Source of the DNA: Arthrobacter sp. 135MFCol5.1
GTDB taxonomy: Bacteria > Actinomycetota > Actinomycetes > Actinomycetales > Micrococcaceae
Reading direction: 5' to 3'
Assembly (NCBI RefSeq): GCF_000374865.1
Contig: NZ_KB895458.1
Location: forward strand, 1-64,000
Length of the DNA: 64,000 nucleotides
Position numbers and translations under genes: made by a program. Of this stretch, positions 22,322-30,144 are shown in pieces. The notes beneath the pieces were generated by a model. It saw only the letters and a program-made list of their open reading frames with translations. It was not told where the DNA came from and did no database searches. Every line of letters begins with the position of its first letter. The first letter of the stretch is position 1.

Positions 22322-23068
22322 TTACTTCTTGCCCTGGTTGGCTACGGCCAGGATGGCCTGCTCAGCGGCCTCTGGGTCCAGGTAGGTTCCACCGGGCTTG
22401 ACCGGCTTGAAGTCATCGTCGAGGTCGTACACCAGCGGAATGCCGGTGGGGATGTTCAGCCCGGCGATGGCCTCGTCACTGATGCCGTCCAGGTGCTTGA
22501 CCAGCGCACGAAGCGAGTTGCCGTGGGCTGTGACCAGGACGGTCTTGCCTGCCTTAAGGTCTTCCTTGATGTCCGATTCCCAGTAGGGCAGCAGGCGTAC
22601 CAGGACGTCCTTGAGGCACTCGGTGCGCGGGAGGGCGTCGCCGAGGCCGGCATAGCGGGGGTCGTGGGCCTGGGAGAACTCGGAGTCATCATCCAGGGGC
22701 GGCGGCGGAGTGTCGTAGGACCGGCGCCATTCCATGAACTGCGCTTCACCGTATTCGGCCAGGGTCTGGGCCTTGTCCTTGCCCTGCAGCGCGCCGTAAT
22801 GGCGTTCGTTCAGGCGCCAGTCACGCTTGACCGGGATCCAGCCGCGGTCGGCTTTGTCCAGCGCGATGTTGGCGGTGTTGATGGCCCGCTTCAGCAGGGA
22901 GGTGTACAGCACATCCGGGAGGATGTTGTTCTCCACCAGCAGCTCACCGCCCCGCGCTGCTTCCGCGCGGCCCTGGTCGTTCAGGTCAACGTCCACCCAG
23001 CCGGTGAACAGGTTCTTGGCGTTCCATTCGCTGTGGCCGTGGCGCAGCAGAATCAGCTTGTAAGTCAT
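22322..23068 (-). CDS. gpmA: 2,3-bisphosphoglycerate-dependent phosphoglycerate mutase
   Basis: This glycolytic enzyme interconverts 3- and 2-phosphoglycerate through a phosphohistidine. The 248-residue protein starts [16 protein letters not shown] with the catalytic H10, and has ERHYGALQG and [15 protein letters not shown] with the second histidine. The open frame extends 51 codons upstream, but that stretch is not family-like. The ATG at 23068 is 7 nt after a TAGGAT -10 box. Confidence 0.97.
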   Translation of the reverse strand: MTYKLILLRHGHSEWNAKNLFTGWVDVDLNDQGRAEAARGGELLVENNILPDVLYTSLLKRAINTANIALDKADRGWIPVKRDWRLNERHYGALQGKDKAQTLAEYGEAQFMEWRRSYDTPPPPLDDDSEFSQAHDPRYAGLGDALPRTECLKDVLVRLLPYWESDIKEDLKAGKTVLVTAHGNSLRALVKHLDGISDEAIAGLNIPTGIPLVYDLDDDFKPVKPGGTYLDPEAAEQAILAVANQGKK

Positions 23069-23075
23069 GATTTTC

Positions 23076-23081
23076 ATCCTA
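23076..23081 (-). promoter_or_regulatory. -10 box of gpmA, leaderless
   Basis: TAGGAT is followed by GAAAATC (7 nt) and the ATG at 23068. The AGGA inside the box could double as a weak ribosome-binding site if transcription began further upstream. Confidence 0.45.
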
Positions 23082-23156
23082 GCCGAGCAGTGTTGCCGGC
23101 CGCCCAGCGTTACATGGCCGGGCAGGCTTTTGGACCCGCCTCCACACTCGCGGGGA

Positions 23157-23162
23157 TAGTGT
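23157..23162 (+). promoter_or_regulatory. -10 box of methyltransferase gene, leaderless
   Basis: TAGTGT is followed by TGGGGCC (7 nt) and the GTG at 23170. Confidence 0.5.
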
Positions 23163-23169
23163 TGGGGCC

Positions 23170-24024
23170 GTGGTTCAAAAGGCTGAACGGGTGAATACCC
23201 CACAACTTTCCGGCAGGACATCTGCCGGCCGGCAGGGCCGGCCGGTAGGCAACGTCACCCGGGGAACCACCAACCCCAACCGGATGCGGCGGGTGGACCG
23301 CTGGCTGACGGGACCGCAGGCGTGGCGGCTGCGGTCCGCGGCCGACCCCCTCGTTGTTGACCTGGGCTACGGCGCCACCCCGGCCACCGCCGTCGAACTC
23401 TTTGAGCGCCTTGCCACAGTGCGGGCGGACGTCCGCGTGTCCGGCATCGAAATCGAGCCCGGGCGCGTGCAGGCGGCGATCCCGCTCCAGCGTCCGGGAC
23501 TGACCTTCCATGTGGGCGGCTTCGAGCTTCCCGTCCCCGGCCGTCCTGTCCTGGTCCGGGCCTTCAACGTGCTGCGCCAGTACGAGGAAGCGGATGTGCC
23601 GGGCATCTGGCGCCTGGTGCAGGACCGGCTGGCACCGGGCGGCCTGTTTATCGACGGCACGTGCGACGAAGTGGGGCGCCGGGTGACGTGGGTTGCGCTT
23701 GACCGGGAGCGGCCGCTGTCCTTGAGCATTTCGGTCCGCTTCGGCAGCTTCTACCTGCCCTCGGAGGTGGCCGAGCGCCTGCCGAAGGCCCTCATTCACC
23801 GCAATATTCCCGGTGAACGGGTCCACGACTTCCTGCTGGCGCTGGACCGGGCCTGGCTGGAATGCGCCCCCCTTGCCTCGTTCGGGAACAGGCAGCGCTG
23901 GGTGGGCATGTGCCGGAGCCTGCGCGACGCCGGGTGGCCGGTCCAGGACGGCCCGGCCAGATGGCGGCTGGGCGAACTAACCGTGGGCTGGGACGCCGTG
24001 GAACCTGGCTACCAGGGGCCGTAG
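23170..24024 (+). CDS. SAM-dependent methyltransferase-like protein
   Basis: A 284-residue protein with a class I methyltransferase-like fold. Motif I is [17 protein letters not shown] (about residues 62-78), followed by an acidic strand end in SGIEIEP that could contact SAM. The middle carries [19 protein letters not shown] and [14 protein letters not shown], a typical post-motif pattern. The substrate is unknown. The GTG at 23170 fits the leaderless -10 box. The 3' end overlaps the convergent DUF2516-type gene by 16 nt. Confidence 0.75.
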   Translation: MVQKAERVNTPQLSGRTSAGRQGRPVGNVTRGTTNPNRMRRVDRWLTGPQAWRLRSAADPLVVDLGYGATPATAVELFERLATVRADVRVSGIEIEPGRVQAAIPLQRPGLTFHVGGFELPVPGRPVLVRAFNVLRQYEEADVPGIWRLVQDRLAPGGLFIDGTCDEVGRRVTWVALDRERPLSLSISVRFGSFYLPSEVAERLPKALIHRNIPGERVHDFLLALDRAWLECAPLASFGNRQRWVGMCRSLRDAGWPVQDGPARWRLGELTVGWDAVEPGYQGP

Positions 24025-24362
24025 GGCCCCGTGTTGCGGCTGCCGCCGCGGCCGGCGTCCTTCACGGCGGGGCGGACATCGGCGAGGTAAACGGAGGCGG
24101 CCACGACCGCGGCGAGCCCAAACAGGCCAAGGGTGCTGACGATCCCGCCGCCGGCGCCGAACAGCGAAATCACGCCCACCAGTGTGGCGCCGCCGGTCAG
24201 CGCGAGCCAGAAGGCCTTGGTCCGCTTGCCAGTCGCCTCGAACGCGTTGGCGCGGTGCCGGGCACAGTCCACCAGCGCCCACAATTCCAGTCCCAGGGCC
24301 ACCAGGCCAAGGATAAAGAACACTGCCTGTTCTACAGGCCGAATAATCAGTTCACCGTCCAC
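24009..24362 (-). CDS. DUF2516-type small membrane protein
   Basis: A 117-residue protein with three predicted membrane helices: about residues 10-30 (FFILGLVALGLELWALVDC), 48-66 and 74-92. A charged Arg/Lys stretch separates the first two and the tail is polar. This matches the short actinobacterial family DUF2516; no function is known. The GTG start is 6 nt after a TAGGCT hexamer that contains the stop codon of the upstream trans-sulfuration gene. It could be a leaderless transcript or the last gene of that operon. Confidence 0.75.
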   Translation of the reverse strand: MDGELIIRPVEQAVFFILGLVALGLELWALVDCARHRANAFEATGKRTKAFWLALTGGATLVGVISLFGAGGGIVSTLGLFGLAAVVAASVYLADVRPAVKDAGRGGSRNTGPYGPW

Positions 24363-24368
24363 GAACCC

Positions 24369-24374
24369 AGCCTA
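24369..24374 (-). promoter_or_regulatory. -10 box of DUF2516-type gene, leaderless
   Basis: TAGGCT overlaps the TAG stop of the upstream gene and is followed by GGGTTC (6 nt) and GTG. The overlap makes a chance match more likely than in the other cases. Confidence 0.35.
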
Positions 24375-25562
24375 GCCGCCCAGCGTGTCCAGCGCCTGCT
24401 TCAGGTCCGCCCAGAGATCCTCCACGTTCTCGACCCCCACGCTGAGGCGAACCAGGTTGTCCGGCACGCTGGCAGGTTCTGCTGCGTGCCTGCGACGGCG
24501 TTCGATCAGGGACTCGACGCCGCCCAGTGACGTGGCGGGGAGCCATAATGCGAGGGCCTCCACCACCTTGTCCGCAGCGTCGGCACCGCCCAGGCCGGCC
24601 GCCGGCGCCACCTGCACGCAGATGATGGAGCCGAAGCCCTTCATCTGGGCCTGGGCCCGCTCATGGCCGGGGTCCGACGGGAGGCCCGGGAAGCGGACGG
24701 ATTCAATGGCGGGGTGGGCCGCGAGGCGCTCCGCCAGCAGCATCGCGGAGCTTTGGGACCGCTCCACCCGCAGTGCAAGGGTCCGCAGTCCGCGCAGCGC
24801 CAGCCATGCTTCGAAAGGTCCGGCGATGGCGCCGTGGATGATGCGGTGGTGCAGCAAGGCGGACCGGATGTCCGGGTTGGATGTGACCAGCGCCCCAAGG
24901 ACGACGTCGGAGTGCCCGGCGAGGTATTTGGTCACCGAGTGGAGCACGACGTCGGACCCGAGCCGGAGGGGCTGCTGCACCAAAGGGGTGGAAAAGGTGT
25001 TGTCCGTGACGACGATGGCTCCTGCGGCGTGGGCGGCCTCGGCGACGGCCGCCATGTCCGCGATCCCCAACATCGGGTTGGTGGGACTTTCCAGCCAGAG
25101 CATGGCCGCGGCCCGGGCCCCGGGACCGGTGGGCGCCAGGGCAGCTTTGACAGCATCGGTATCAGCGATGTCCACGGTGCGGAGCTCTATGAAGCCCTTC
25201 TGGGCAAGTTCGGAGGCCATGACCAGCGAGCCCGAATAGCTGTGGTCCGGCATCACCAGCACTCCCCCGGCCGGGATCAGGGACAACGCCGAGCTGACGG
25301 CCGCCAGCCCTGATGCGTACAGCAGGCCCGGCAGCGCGGAGCCTTCCAGCTGGCCCAGCGCCTCTTCGAAGGGATCCCACGTCGGGTTCGAATAACGGCC
25401 GTAACCCCGGTCCCCGTCGCCCAGCGGACCGGTGCCGAAGTAGGTGGAGGACAAGGTGATGGGCGGGTTGACCGGCTGGTCCCTTTCCCGGGGCGGACGT
25501 CCGGCCGCGACCACGACGGTCTCGGGGGAAAGGGACGCGGCCTGGTGCTCGGAAAGACTCAT
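24372..25562 (-). CDS. trans-sulfuration PLP enzyme (cystathionine gamma-synthase/lyase type)
   Basis: A Cys/Met-metabolism PLP enzyme that acts on cystathionine or O-acylhomoserine in the cytosol. The 396-residue protein shows YGRYSNPTWDPFEEALGQLEG, AMLWLESPTNP, VVTDNTFSTP and the PLP lysine K212 in HSVTKYLAGHSD. Synthase, lyase and sulfhydrylase members cannot be told apart by reading alone. ATG at 25562 is preferred over a TTG two codons upstream because a TACGCT box lies 7 nt before it. Confidence 0.88.
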   Translation of the reverse strand: MSLSEHQAASLSPETVVVAAGRPPRERDQPVNPPITLSSTYFGTGPLGDGDRGYGRYSNPTWDPFEEALGQLEGSALPGLLYASGLAAVSSALSLIPAGGVLVMPDHSYSGSLVMASELAQKGFIELRTVDIADTDAVKAALAPTGPGARAAAMLWLESPTNPMLGIADMAAVAEAAHAAGAIVVTDNTFSTPLVQQPLRLGSDVVLHSVTKYLAGHSDVVLGALVTSNPDIRSALLHHRIIHGAIAGPFEAWLALRGLRTLALRVERSQSSAMLLAERLAAHPAIESVRFPGLPSDPGHERAQAQMKGFGSIICVQVAPAAGLGGADAADKVVEALALWLPATSLGGVESLIERRRRHAAEPASVPDNLVRLSVGVENVEDLWADLKQALDTLGG

Positions 25563-25569
25563 GTTCAAC

Positions 25570-25575
25570 AGCGTA
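25570..25575 (-). promoter_or_regulatory. -10 box of trans-sulfuration gene, leaderless
   Basis: TACGCT is followed by GTTGAAC (7 nt) and the ATG at 25562. Confidence 0.45.
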
Positions 25576-25685
25576 CTGTCCGGCCGGGATCCGCCTGAAA
25601 GGGGTGTCGCCGTATGGACGCCTTGCGTTCACCGGCTATCCACACAGGGTGCGGCGACGGGTCATGAAATGTCGGTCCGGCTCGG

Positions 25686-25691
25686 TAGGCT
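25686..25691 (+). promoter_or_regulatory. -10 box of tmk-holB operon, leaderless
   Basis: TAGGCT is followed by TGGGAG (6 nt) and the GTG at 25698. The GGGAG touches the start codon, too close to act as a normal ribosome-binding site. Confidence 0.45.
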
Positions 25692-25697
25692 TGGGAG

Positions 25698-26390
25698 GTG
25701 AGCAAACAAAAGGCGGGCGTGTTCATCGCATTCGAAGGTGGCGATGGCGCCGGCAAGTCGACGCAGGCGGCCCGGCTTGCGGCTGAGCTGGAATCGCGGG
25801 GGTACACCGTACGCCGCACCCGTGAACCCGGCGGCACCCCGGTCGGCGAAAAGCTGCGTTCGCTGGTCCTGGACCATGGCAACGGCGAGATCGATGCCCA
25901 TACCGAGGCCCTTATTTTCGCCGCGTCCCGGGCAGCCCACGCCGCGCAGGTCATCCGGCCGGCACTCGGCCGCGGCGAAATCGTGCTGACCGACCGCTAC
26001 ATTGACTCGTCAGTGGCCTACCAGGGGGCGGGCCGCGACCTCGGCCAGGACGCCGTCAAGTCCCTCAACGACTGGGCCACCTCGGGCCTGCAGCCCCACC
26101 TCACAGTCCTCCTGGACGTCGACCCGCGGCTTGGCCGCAGCCGCCGCACGGCCGGCCAGGCGGCCGAGGACCGTCTGGAGTCCGAGGCTGATGACTTCCA
26201 CACCAGGATTCGGAAGGCTTTCCTCGACCTCGCCGCCGGCCGCCCCGGGTCCTACCTGGTCCTGCCCGCGGAACTGCCAGCGGACGAACTCGCGGCGCAA
26301 ATACGCGACCGGGTCGACGCACTGCTGGCCGGCCCGGCTCCATCCAATGCGTTGCCCTCCCGGCACGGGACGGACGGTGGCGGCTCGTGA
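25698..26390 (+). CDS. tmk: thymidylate kinase
   Basis: The enzyme phosphorylates dTMP to dTDP for DNA synthesis. The 230-residue protein has the P-loop EGGDGAGKST at residues 13-22, the DRX-type motif LTDRYIDSSVAYQG, and TREPGGTPVGE. A short Ser/Gly-rich tail extends the usual length by about 15 residues. Its stop overlaps the holB start by 4 nt (GTGA), the standard actinobacterial tmk-holB arrangement. Confidence 0.96.
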   Translation: MSKQKAGVFIAFEGGDGAGKSTQAARLAAELESRGYTVRRTREPGGTPVGEKLRSLVLDHGNGEIDAHTEALIFAASRAAHAAQVIRPALGRGEIVLTDRYIDSSVAYQGAGRDLGQDAVKSLNDWATSGLQPHLTVLLDVDPRLGRSRRTAGQAAEDRLESEADDFHTRIRKAFLDLAAGRPGSYLVLPAELPADELAAQIRDRVDALLAGPAPSNALPSRHGTDGGGS

Positions 26391-27550
26391 CGGTGTGGGA
26401 TGACCTCCAGGGCCAAACCGCCGTCGTCGAACAACTGCGCCAGGCGGCAAGCGGCGAAGGCCTGACGCACGCCTGGCTGTTTACCGGGCCGCCGGGCTCC
26501 GGTCGCTCCAACGCAGCCAAGGCCTTCGCTGCCGCGCTGAACTGCGACCAGGAAGACGTGGGCCTGCGGGGCTGCGGCCGGTGCCAGGCCTGCCGCACCA
26601 TCCTCGGGGAAACCCACTCGGACGTCACCTTCGTCCGCACGGAAAAGGTCACCATCACCATTGATGAGGCCCGCGAACTCGTGGCAACAGCGGGGAACCG
26701 GCCGTCCGCGGGGCGTTGGCGGATCATCGTGGTGGAGGATGCCGACCGGATGGCTGAGCGGACCACCAACGTGCTGCTGAAGGCCATCGAGGAACCCACC
26801 CCGCGCACCGTGTGGATGCTCTGCGCACCGTCCCCGGCCGACGTCCTGGTGACCATTCGGTCCCGCTGCCGCATTGTTGCCTTGCGCCTGCCGCCTGCCG
26901 CGGAAGTTGCAGCCCTGCTGGTCAGGCGGGACGGCGTTGATCCTGAGCTCGCCGAACGCGCGGCGCGGGCAGCGCAAAGCCACGTGGGGATCGCCCGCCG
27001 GCTGGCCCGGGACCCCGCCGCCCGGGAACGCCGCCTGGAGACGGTGCGGTTCCCGCTCGGGCTCCGTGGCGTCACTGCCGCGGTGATGATGGCGGACAAG
27101 CTGGTGAAGATCGCAACGGCAGAGGCCACCAGCTCCAACGAGGAGCGCGACGCCGCGGAAAAAGCAGCCCTCCTGGCAACTCTTGGCGCGCCCGAGTCCG
27201 GCACGCTCCCCCCGGCGATGCGCAGCCAGGTGAAACAGCTTGAGGACGACCAGAAGCGGCGGGCCAAGCGCTCCATCACGGACTCCTTGGACCGGACCCT
27301 CACGGACCTCCTGTCCTTCTACCGGGACGTGTTGATCATCCAGCTGGGGAACGCCGTGGAGCTGGTCAACGTTGAGCTCAGGAGTGAGCTGGAGGAGTTC
27401 GCCGCCCGCAGTACTCCGGAAGGCACGCTTGCCCGGATGGATGCCATCAACAAAGCCCGCGAACGCATCACCACCACAAACGTCGCCCCGCTGCTGACCC
27501 TCGAGTCCATGGCGGCCAGCCTGATCCAGCCCTCCAAGGAGACCCGATGA
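26387..27550 (+). CDS. holB: DNA polymerase III delta' subunit
   Basis: This clamp-loader subunit helps load the sliding clamp at replication forks. Of 387 residues, the N-terminal AAA+ domain has FTGPPGSGRSNAAKAF, where the Walker A lysine is replaced by Arg, as expected for a non-hydrolysing delta' subunit. A zinc module CGRCQAC is near residues 63-69, followed by VVEDADRM and a C-terminal helical collar. The start overlaps tmk by 4 nt. Its stop overlaps the next gene (ATGA), so transcription probably continues. Confidence 0.95.
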   Translation: MTVWDDLQGQTAVVEQLRQAASGEGLTHAWLFTGPPGSGRSNAAKAFAAALNCDQEDVGLRGCGRCQACRTILGETHSDVTFVRTEKVTITIDEARELVATAGNRPSAGRWRIIVVEDADRMAERTTNVLLKAIEEPTPRTVWMLCAPSPADVLVTIRSRCRIVALRLPPAAEVAALLVRRDGVDPELAERAARAAQSHVGIARRLARDPAARERRLETVRFPLGLRGVTAAVMMADKLVKIATAEATSSNEERDAAEKAALLATLGAPESGTLPPAMRSQVKQLEDDQKRRAKRSITDSLDRTLTDLLSFYRDVLIIQLGNAVELVNVELRSELEEFAARSTPEGTLARMDAINKARERITTTNVAPLLTLESMAASLIQPSKETR

Positions 27551-29115
27551 CTGCCCGCCCCCTGCCCGCACGCCACAGGTCCTTGCTGGCCGCCGTCCGC
27601 GCCGCGGGCGCCATGGCCCTGGTCATGGTCCTTGCCTCGTGCAGCCTCCTCAACGGCGGTGACAAGAACCCGCCGGAGGCGGCCACCGCCAAGGCCGACC
27701 CCTCGATCGTGGCGTCCGCGCCCGCCGGGCTGGAGAAGTTTTACTCGCAGGAAGTCGTCTGGCAGCCCTGCGAAGGCGAATTCCAGTGCGCCAAGGTGAC
27801 CGTCCCGATGGACTACGCCAACCCGGCCGGCGACACCATCCAAATCGCGGCCCTGCGGGCCCCCAGCAGCGGCAAGAAAACGGGCAGCCTGCTGGTCAAT
27901 CCGGGCGGCCCGGGCGCTTCCGGCTATGACTTTGTGAAGGACGCCGCTGCGACACACTTCTCGGCGGCCGTCCGCAACGCGTACGACCTCGTTGGGTTCG
28001 ATCCCCGCGGCGTCAAGCGTTCCGCTCCCGTGACCTGCATGACCGACGCGGAGCGTGACGCGGCACGCGCCAAGACCTACGCCCTCGAAACCGACACCGG
28101 GCTGGCGGCGGCACTGGCGGACAACAAGGCAATCGCTGCCCAGTGCGCGGCGCAAACCGGCCCGGTCCTGGCGCATATCGACACCGTTAGCGCCGCCAAG
28201 GACCTGGACGTGCTGCGTGCGGTGGTCAATGACACCAAACTGAATTATCTCGGATACTCGTACGGGACCTTCTTGGGCTCCACCTACGCTTCATTGTTTC
28301 CGGACAACGTGGGCCGGATGGTCCTTGACGGCGCCCTCGACCCGTCCATCAGCAATGAGGACCTGACCAGCGGCCAGGCCCGCGCGTTCGAGAAGGCCAT
28401 CCACACCTACGTCGCCAGCTGCCAGCGGCAGGGCAAGTGCCCGCTGACCGGCGACGTCGACTCCGGCGTGCAACAGATCCGGGACCTCATCGACGCCGTC
28501 CAACAGACACCCCGCACCGCCAGGGACGGCCGCCTGGTCAATGCGACGACGTTCGTCAGCGGCCTGATCACCCCTCTCTACAACGACCAGAGCTGGCCTG
28601 CCCTCACCCAGGCGCTGGAGGCCGCCATGAACGGGGATGTGAGCCTGGTGCTGCGCCTCGCCGACATCAGCGCCGACCGTGCGACCGACGGCTCGTACAC
28701 CTCCAATTCCACGTTCGCGTTCAACGCGATCAACTGCCTTGACTACCCCATGGTTTCGGACACCGCCGGCATGCGGGCGGAGGAGAAGCGCCTGGAACAG
28801 GACTCCCCCACCTTTGGCTACTTCTTCGCCTACGGCGGGACCAGCTGCGCTGACTGGCCGTACAAGAACGTCCGGACGCCGCAGGCGGTCGAATACCCGG
28901 GGAACTCCCCGATCGTGGTCATCGGAACCACGGGCGACCCCGCCACCCCGGTTGATTGGGCTGCCTCCCTGCGCAAACAGCTGGGGAACGCCTCGCTGCT
29001 GACTTGGAAGGGCGAGGGGCACACAGCCTACGGCCGGGCCAACAGTTGCCTCGAAGATTCGGTGGACAATTACCTGGTCGGGGGCAAAGTTCCGGCCGAC
29101 AACACCGTGTGCTGA
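27547..29115 (+). CDS. exported alpha/beta hydrolase, tripeptidyl-aminopeptidase-like lipoprotein
   Basis: A 522-residue secreted peptidase-like hydrolase. The lipoprotein signal ends in VLASC (about residues 29-33). The alpha/beta hydrolase core has the oxyanion loop LLVNPGGPGASG, the nucleophile S238 in LGYSYGTFLGS, a predicted Asp in IGTTGDPATPV and His in WKGEGHTAYG. The C-terminal part is the TAP-like domain typical of actinobacterial Slp/Tap proteases. It probably trims peptides outside the cell. The start overlaps the holB stop by 4 nt. Confidence 0.92.
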   Translation: MTARPLPARHRSLLAAVRAAGAMALVMVLASCSLLNGGDKNPPEAATAKADPSIVASAPAGLEKFYSQEVVWQPCEGEFQCAKVTVPMDYANPAGDTIQIAALRAPSSGKKTGSLLVNPGGPGASGYDFVKDAAATHFSAAVRNAYDLVGFDPRGVKRSAPVTCMTDAERDAARAKTYALETDTGLAAALADNKAIAAQCAAQTGPVLAHIDTVSAAKDLDVLRAVVNDTKLNYLGYSYGTFLGSTYASLFPDNVGRMVLDGALDPSISNEDLTSGQARAFEKAIHTYVASCQRQGKCPLTGDVDSGVQQIRDLIDAVQQTPRTARDGRLVNATTFVSGLITPLYNDQSWPALTQALEAAMNGDVSLVLRLADISADRATDGSYTSNSTFAFNAINCLDYPMVSDTAGMRAEEKRLEQDSPTFGYFFAYGGTSCADWPYKNVRTPQAVEYPGNSPIVVIGTTGDPATPVDWAASLRKQLGNASLLTWKGEGHTAYGRANSCLEDSVDNYLVGGKVPADNTVC

Positions 29116-29220
29116 ACGCCTCAGCGGCCTGCACCTGTCCCATTTTGACCGCGGCGCAGAGACTCTATTACAGTTGACTCTTGCATGAAGGGCCCGGTTC
29201 AGTCCGGGATTTTGTGCGGT

Positions 29221-29293
29221 GCTTCCTTAGCTCAGTCGGTAGAGCGTTTCACTCGTAATGAAAAGGTCATCAGTTCGATTCTGATAGGAAGCT
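29221..29293 (+). tRNA. tRNA-Thr (anticodon CGT)
   Basis: A complete 73-nt cloverleaf. The acceptor stem is GCTTCCT with AGGAAGC and discriminator T. The D stem is GCTC/GAGC. The anticodon stem TTTCA/TGAAA closes the loop CTCGTAA with anticodon CGT, and the T stem is ATCAG/CTGAT around TTCGATT. CCA is not encoded. It reads ACG codons. Confidence 0.97.
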
Positions 29294-29299
29294 CGGGAT

Positions 29300-29334
29300 A
29301 AACCCCTAGGACTCAAGGGTTCTAGGGGTTTTTC
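29300..29334 (+). terminator. intrinsic terminator of tRNA-Thr
   Basis: AAACCCCTAG (29300-29309) pairs perfectly with CTAGGGGTTT (29322-29331) and is followed by more T residues. Confidence 0.88.
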
Positions 29335-29598
29335 GCTGGTTAAGCCGAGAGATCTTCTCGATGGCAGGGCACACTTAGACGCTCCCTTGAATGAACCTGT
29401 AACAGTGGGGTGATTCTAGTCCCGGCCGCAAAGTGTCCTGTCCGGGATCGCCTCAACCTCTCGTCCGTGGGACGAATTGCGCCGAGGGAAACGAGCGCTA
29501 AAGGACCCGCTAAAATCCGAGCATGTCCTTGACCCAGATCCTCGAGGACATGCGCGGCGCTTACTGCTTCCGGACGGCTTGCGGCGCGAGGTCACCGA
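29335..29598. other. non-coding stretch after tRNA-Thr
   Basis: About 260 bases with no ORF I can support. It runs without a break into the kinase remnant and may be decayed coding sequence. Confidence 0.5.
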
Positions 29599-29769
29599 GC
29601 ACATTCTTCAACAATTCCCGGCGCCGGATTGGGGCTGGCGACCACCAAGTCCATCGTCGAAAACCACCGCGGCCACATCACCCTCTCTAGCAGCCCGGTC
29701 AGCGGCACCAGGGCGGCGCTGAGCCTGCCAGCCGCTGACGCCAAACCCCCAGCGCTGGCGGTCGTCTAG
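29599..29769 (+). pseudogene. histidine kinase remnant, C-terminal ATPase fragment
   Basis: The frame ending at the TAG at 29767-29769 reads AHSSTIPGAGLGLATTKSIV, then ENHRGHITLSSSPVSGTRAAL and a short tail. This is the G2 box and last strands of a HATPase domain (GAGLGLA is the ATP-lid motif). No HisKA domain or H box is found upstream in any frame, so most of the gene is gone. It is evidence of deletion or rearrangement just downstream of tRNA-Thr. Confidence 0.75.
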
Positions 29770-29844
29770 CGCCTCATCACCTGAGCGGCCTGGAGCCGCT
29801 CGGCGCTTTCGTCCGTTCCGACGGGTTCAGTCATGGAAAATGGG

Positions 29845-29906
29845 CTTGCCCAATTGATCCTAAGCATGCTTCCTCTGGATGCAGTCGATCGCAAACGGCT
29901 GGGAAC
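29845..29906 (+). repeat. csbD-type promoter/leader repeat, copy 1 (orphan)
   Basis: This 62-nt segment aligns without gaps to 32995-33056, with about 50 of 62 bases identical by eye. It shares ATCCTAAGCATGCTT and TGGATGCAG. In copy 2 this segment is the promoter and leader of csbD. Here the -10 is TCCTCT instead of TACTAT, and no csbD gene follows. Confidence 0.75.
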
Positions 29907-29916
29907 GGGGAGTTCG

Positions 29917-29952
29917 AAAAGGGTGCGCTCAGCGAACGGGGCGCACCTTTTC
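29917..29952 (+). terminator. orphan csbD-type terminator, copy 1
   Basis: AAAAGGGTGCGC and GCGCACCTTTTC form a hairpin around TCAGCGAACGGG. The same hairpin with a compensated base pair (T-A changed to C-G) ends csbD at 33261-33295. Only 10 nt separate it from the orphan leader, so the gene between them is missing. Confidence 0.75.
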
Positions 29953-30063
29953 CTATGCCCGCCACGAGGCTCATCGGCTGCCGGGTACGCACATAAGTTC
30001 TCCATGCTGCGCGGGGGTTACGGCATCTGGACGGAACATCCGGACACAGTTCCCCGAACGGTT

Positions 30064-30077
30064 GATGAACACTCATC
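30064..30077 (+). promoter_or_regulatory. small palindrome upstream of glycosidase-GDPD operon
   Basis: GATGA-ACAC-TCATC is a perfect inverted repeat about 70 nt upstream of the glycosidase start. It could be an operator. The short arms also allow chance. Confidence 0.25.
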
Positions 30078-30144
30078 GAAGGCATGAATAACCGCGGTGT
30101 GTGGGAGGGCTCTATGACTTCCTGGCGCTCTAGTGTCGATAACC

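Noticed and set aside
29221..29293. tRNA-Thr as the attachment site of an integrated element
   Set aside because: No integrase is nearby and I found no second copy of the tRNA 3' end (TTCGATTCTGATAGGAAGC) downstream in the window, although the neighbouring region is rearranged.
29477..29722. An 81-codon plus-strand ORF after tRNA-Thr
   Set aside because: Its protein has no recognisable features; a different frame over 29599-29769 encodes a clear histidine-kinase tail, so this is a shadow of decayed sequence.
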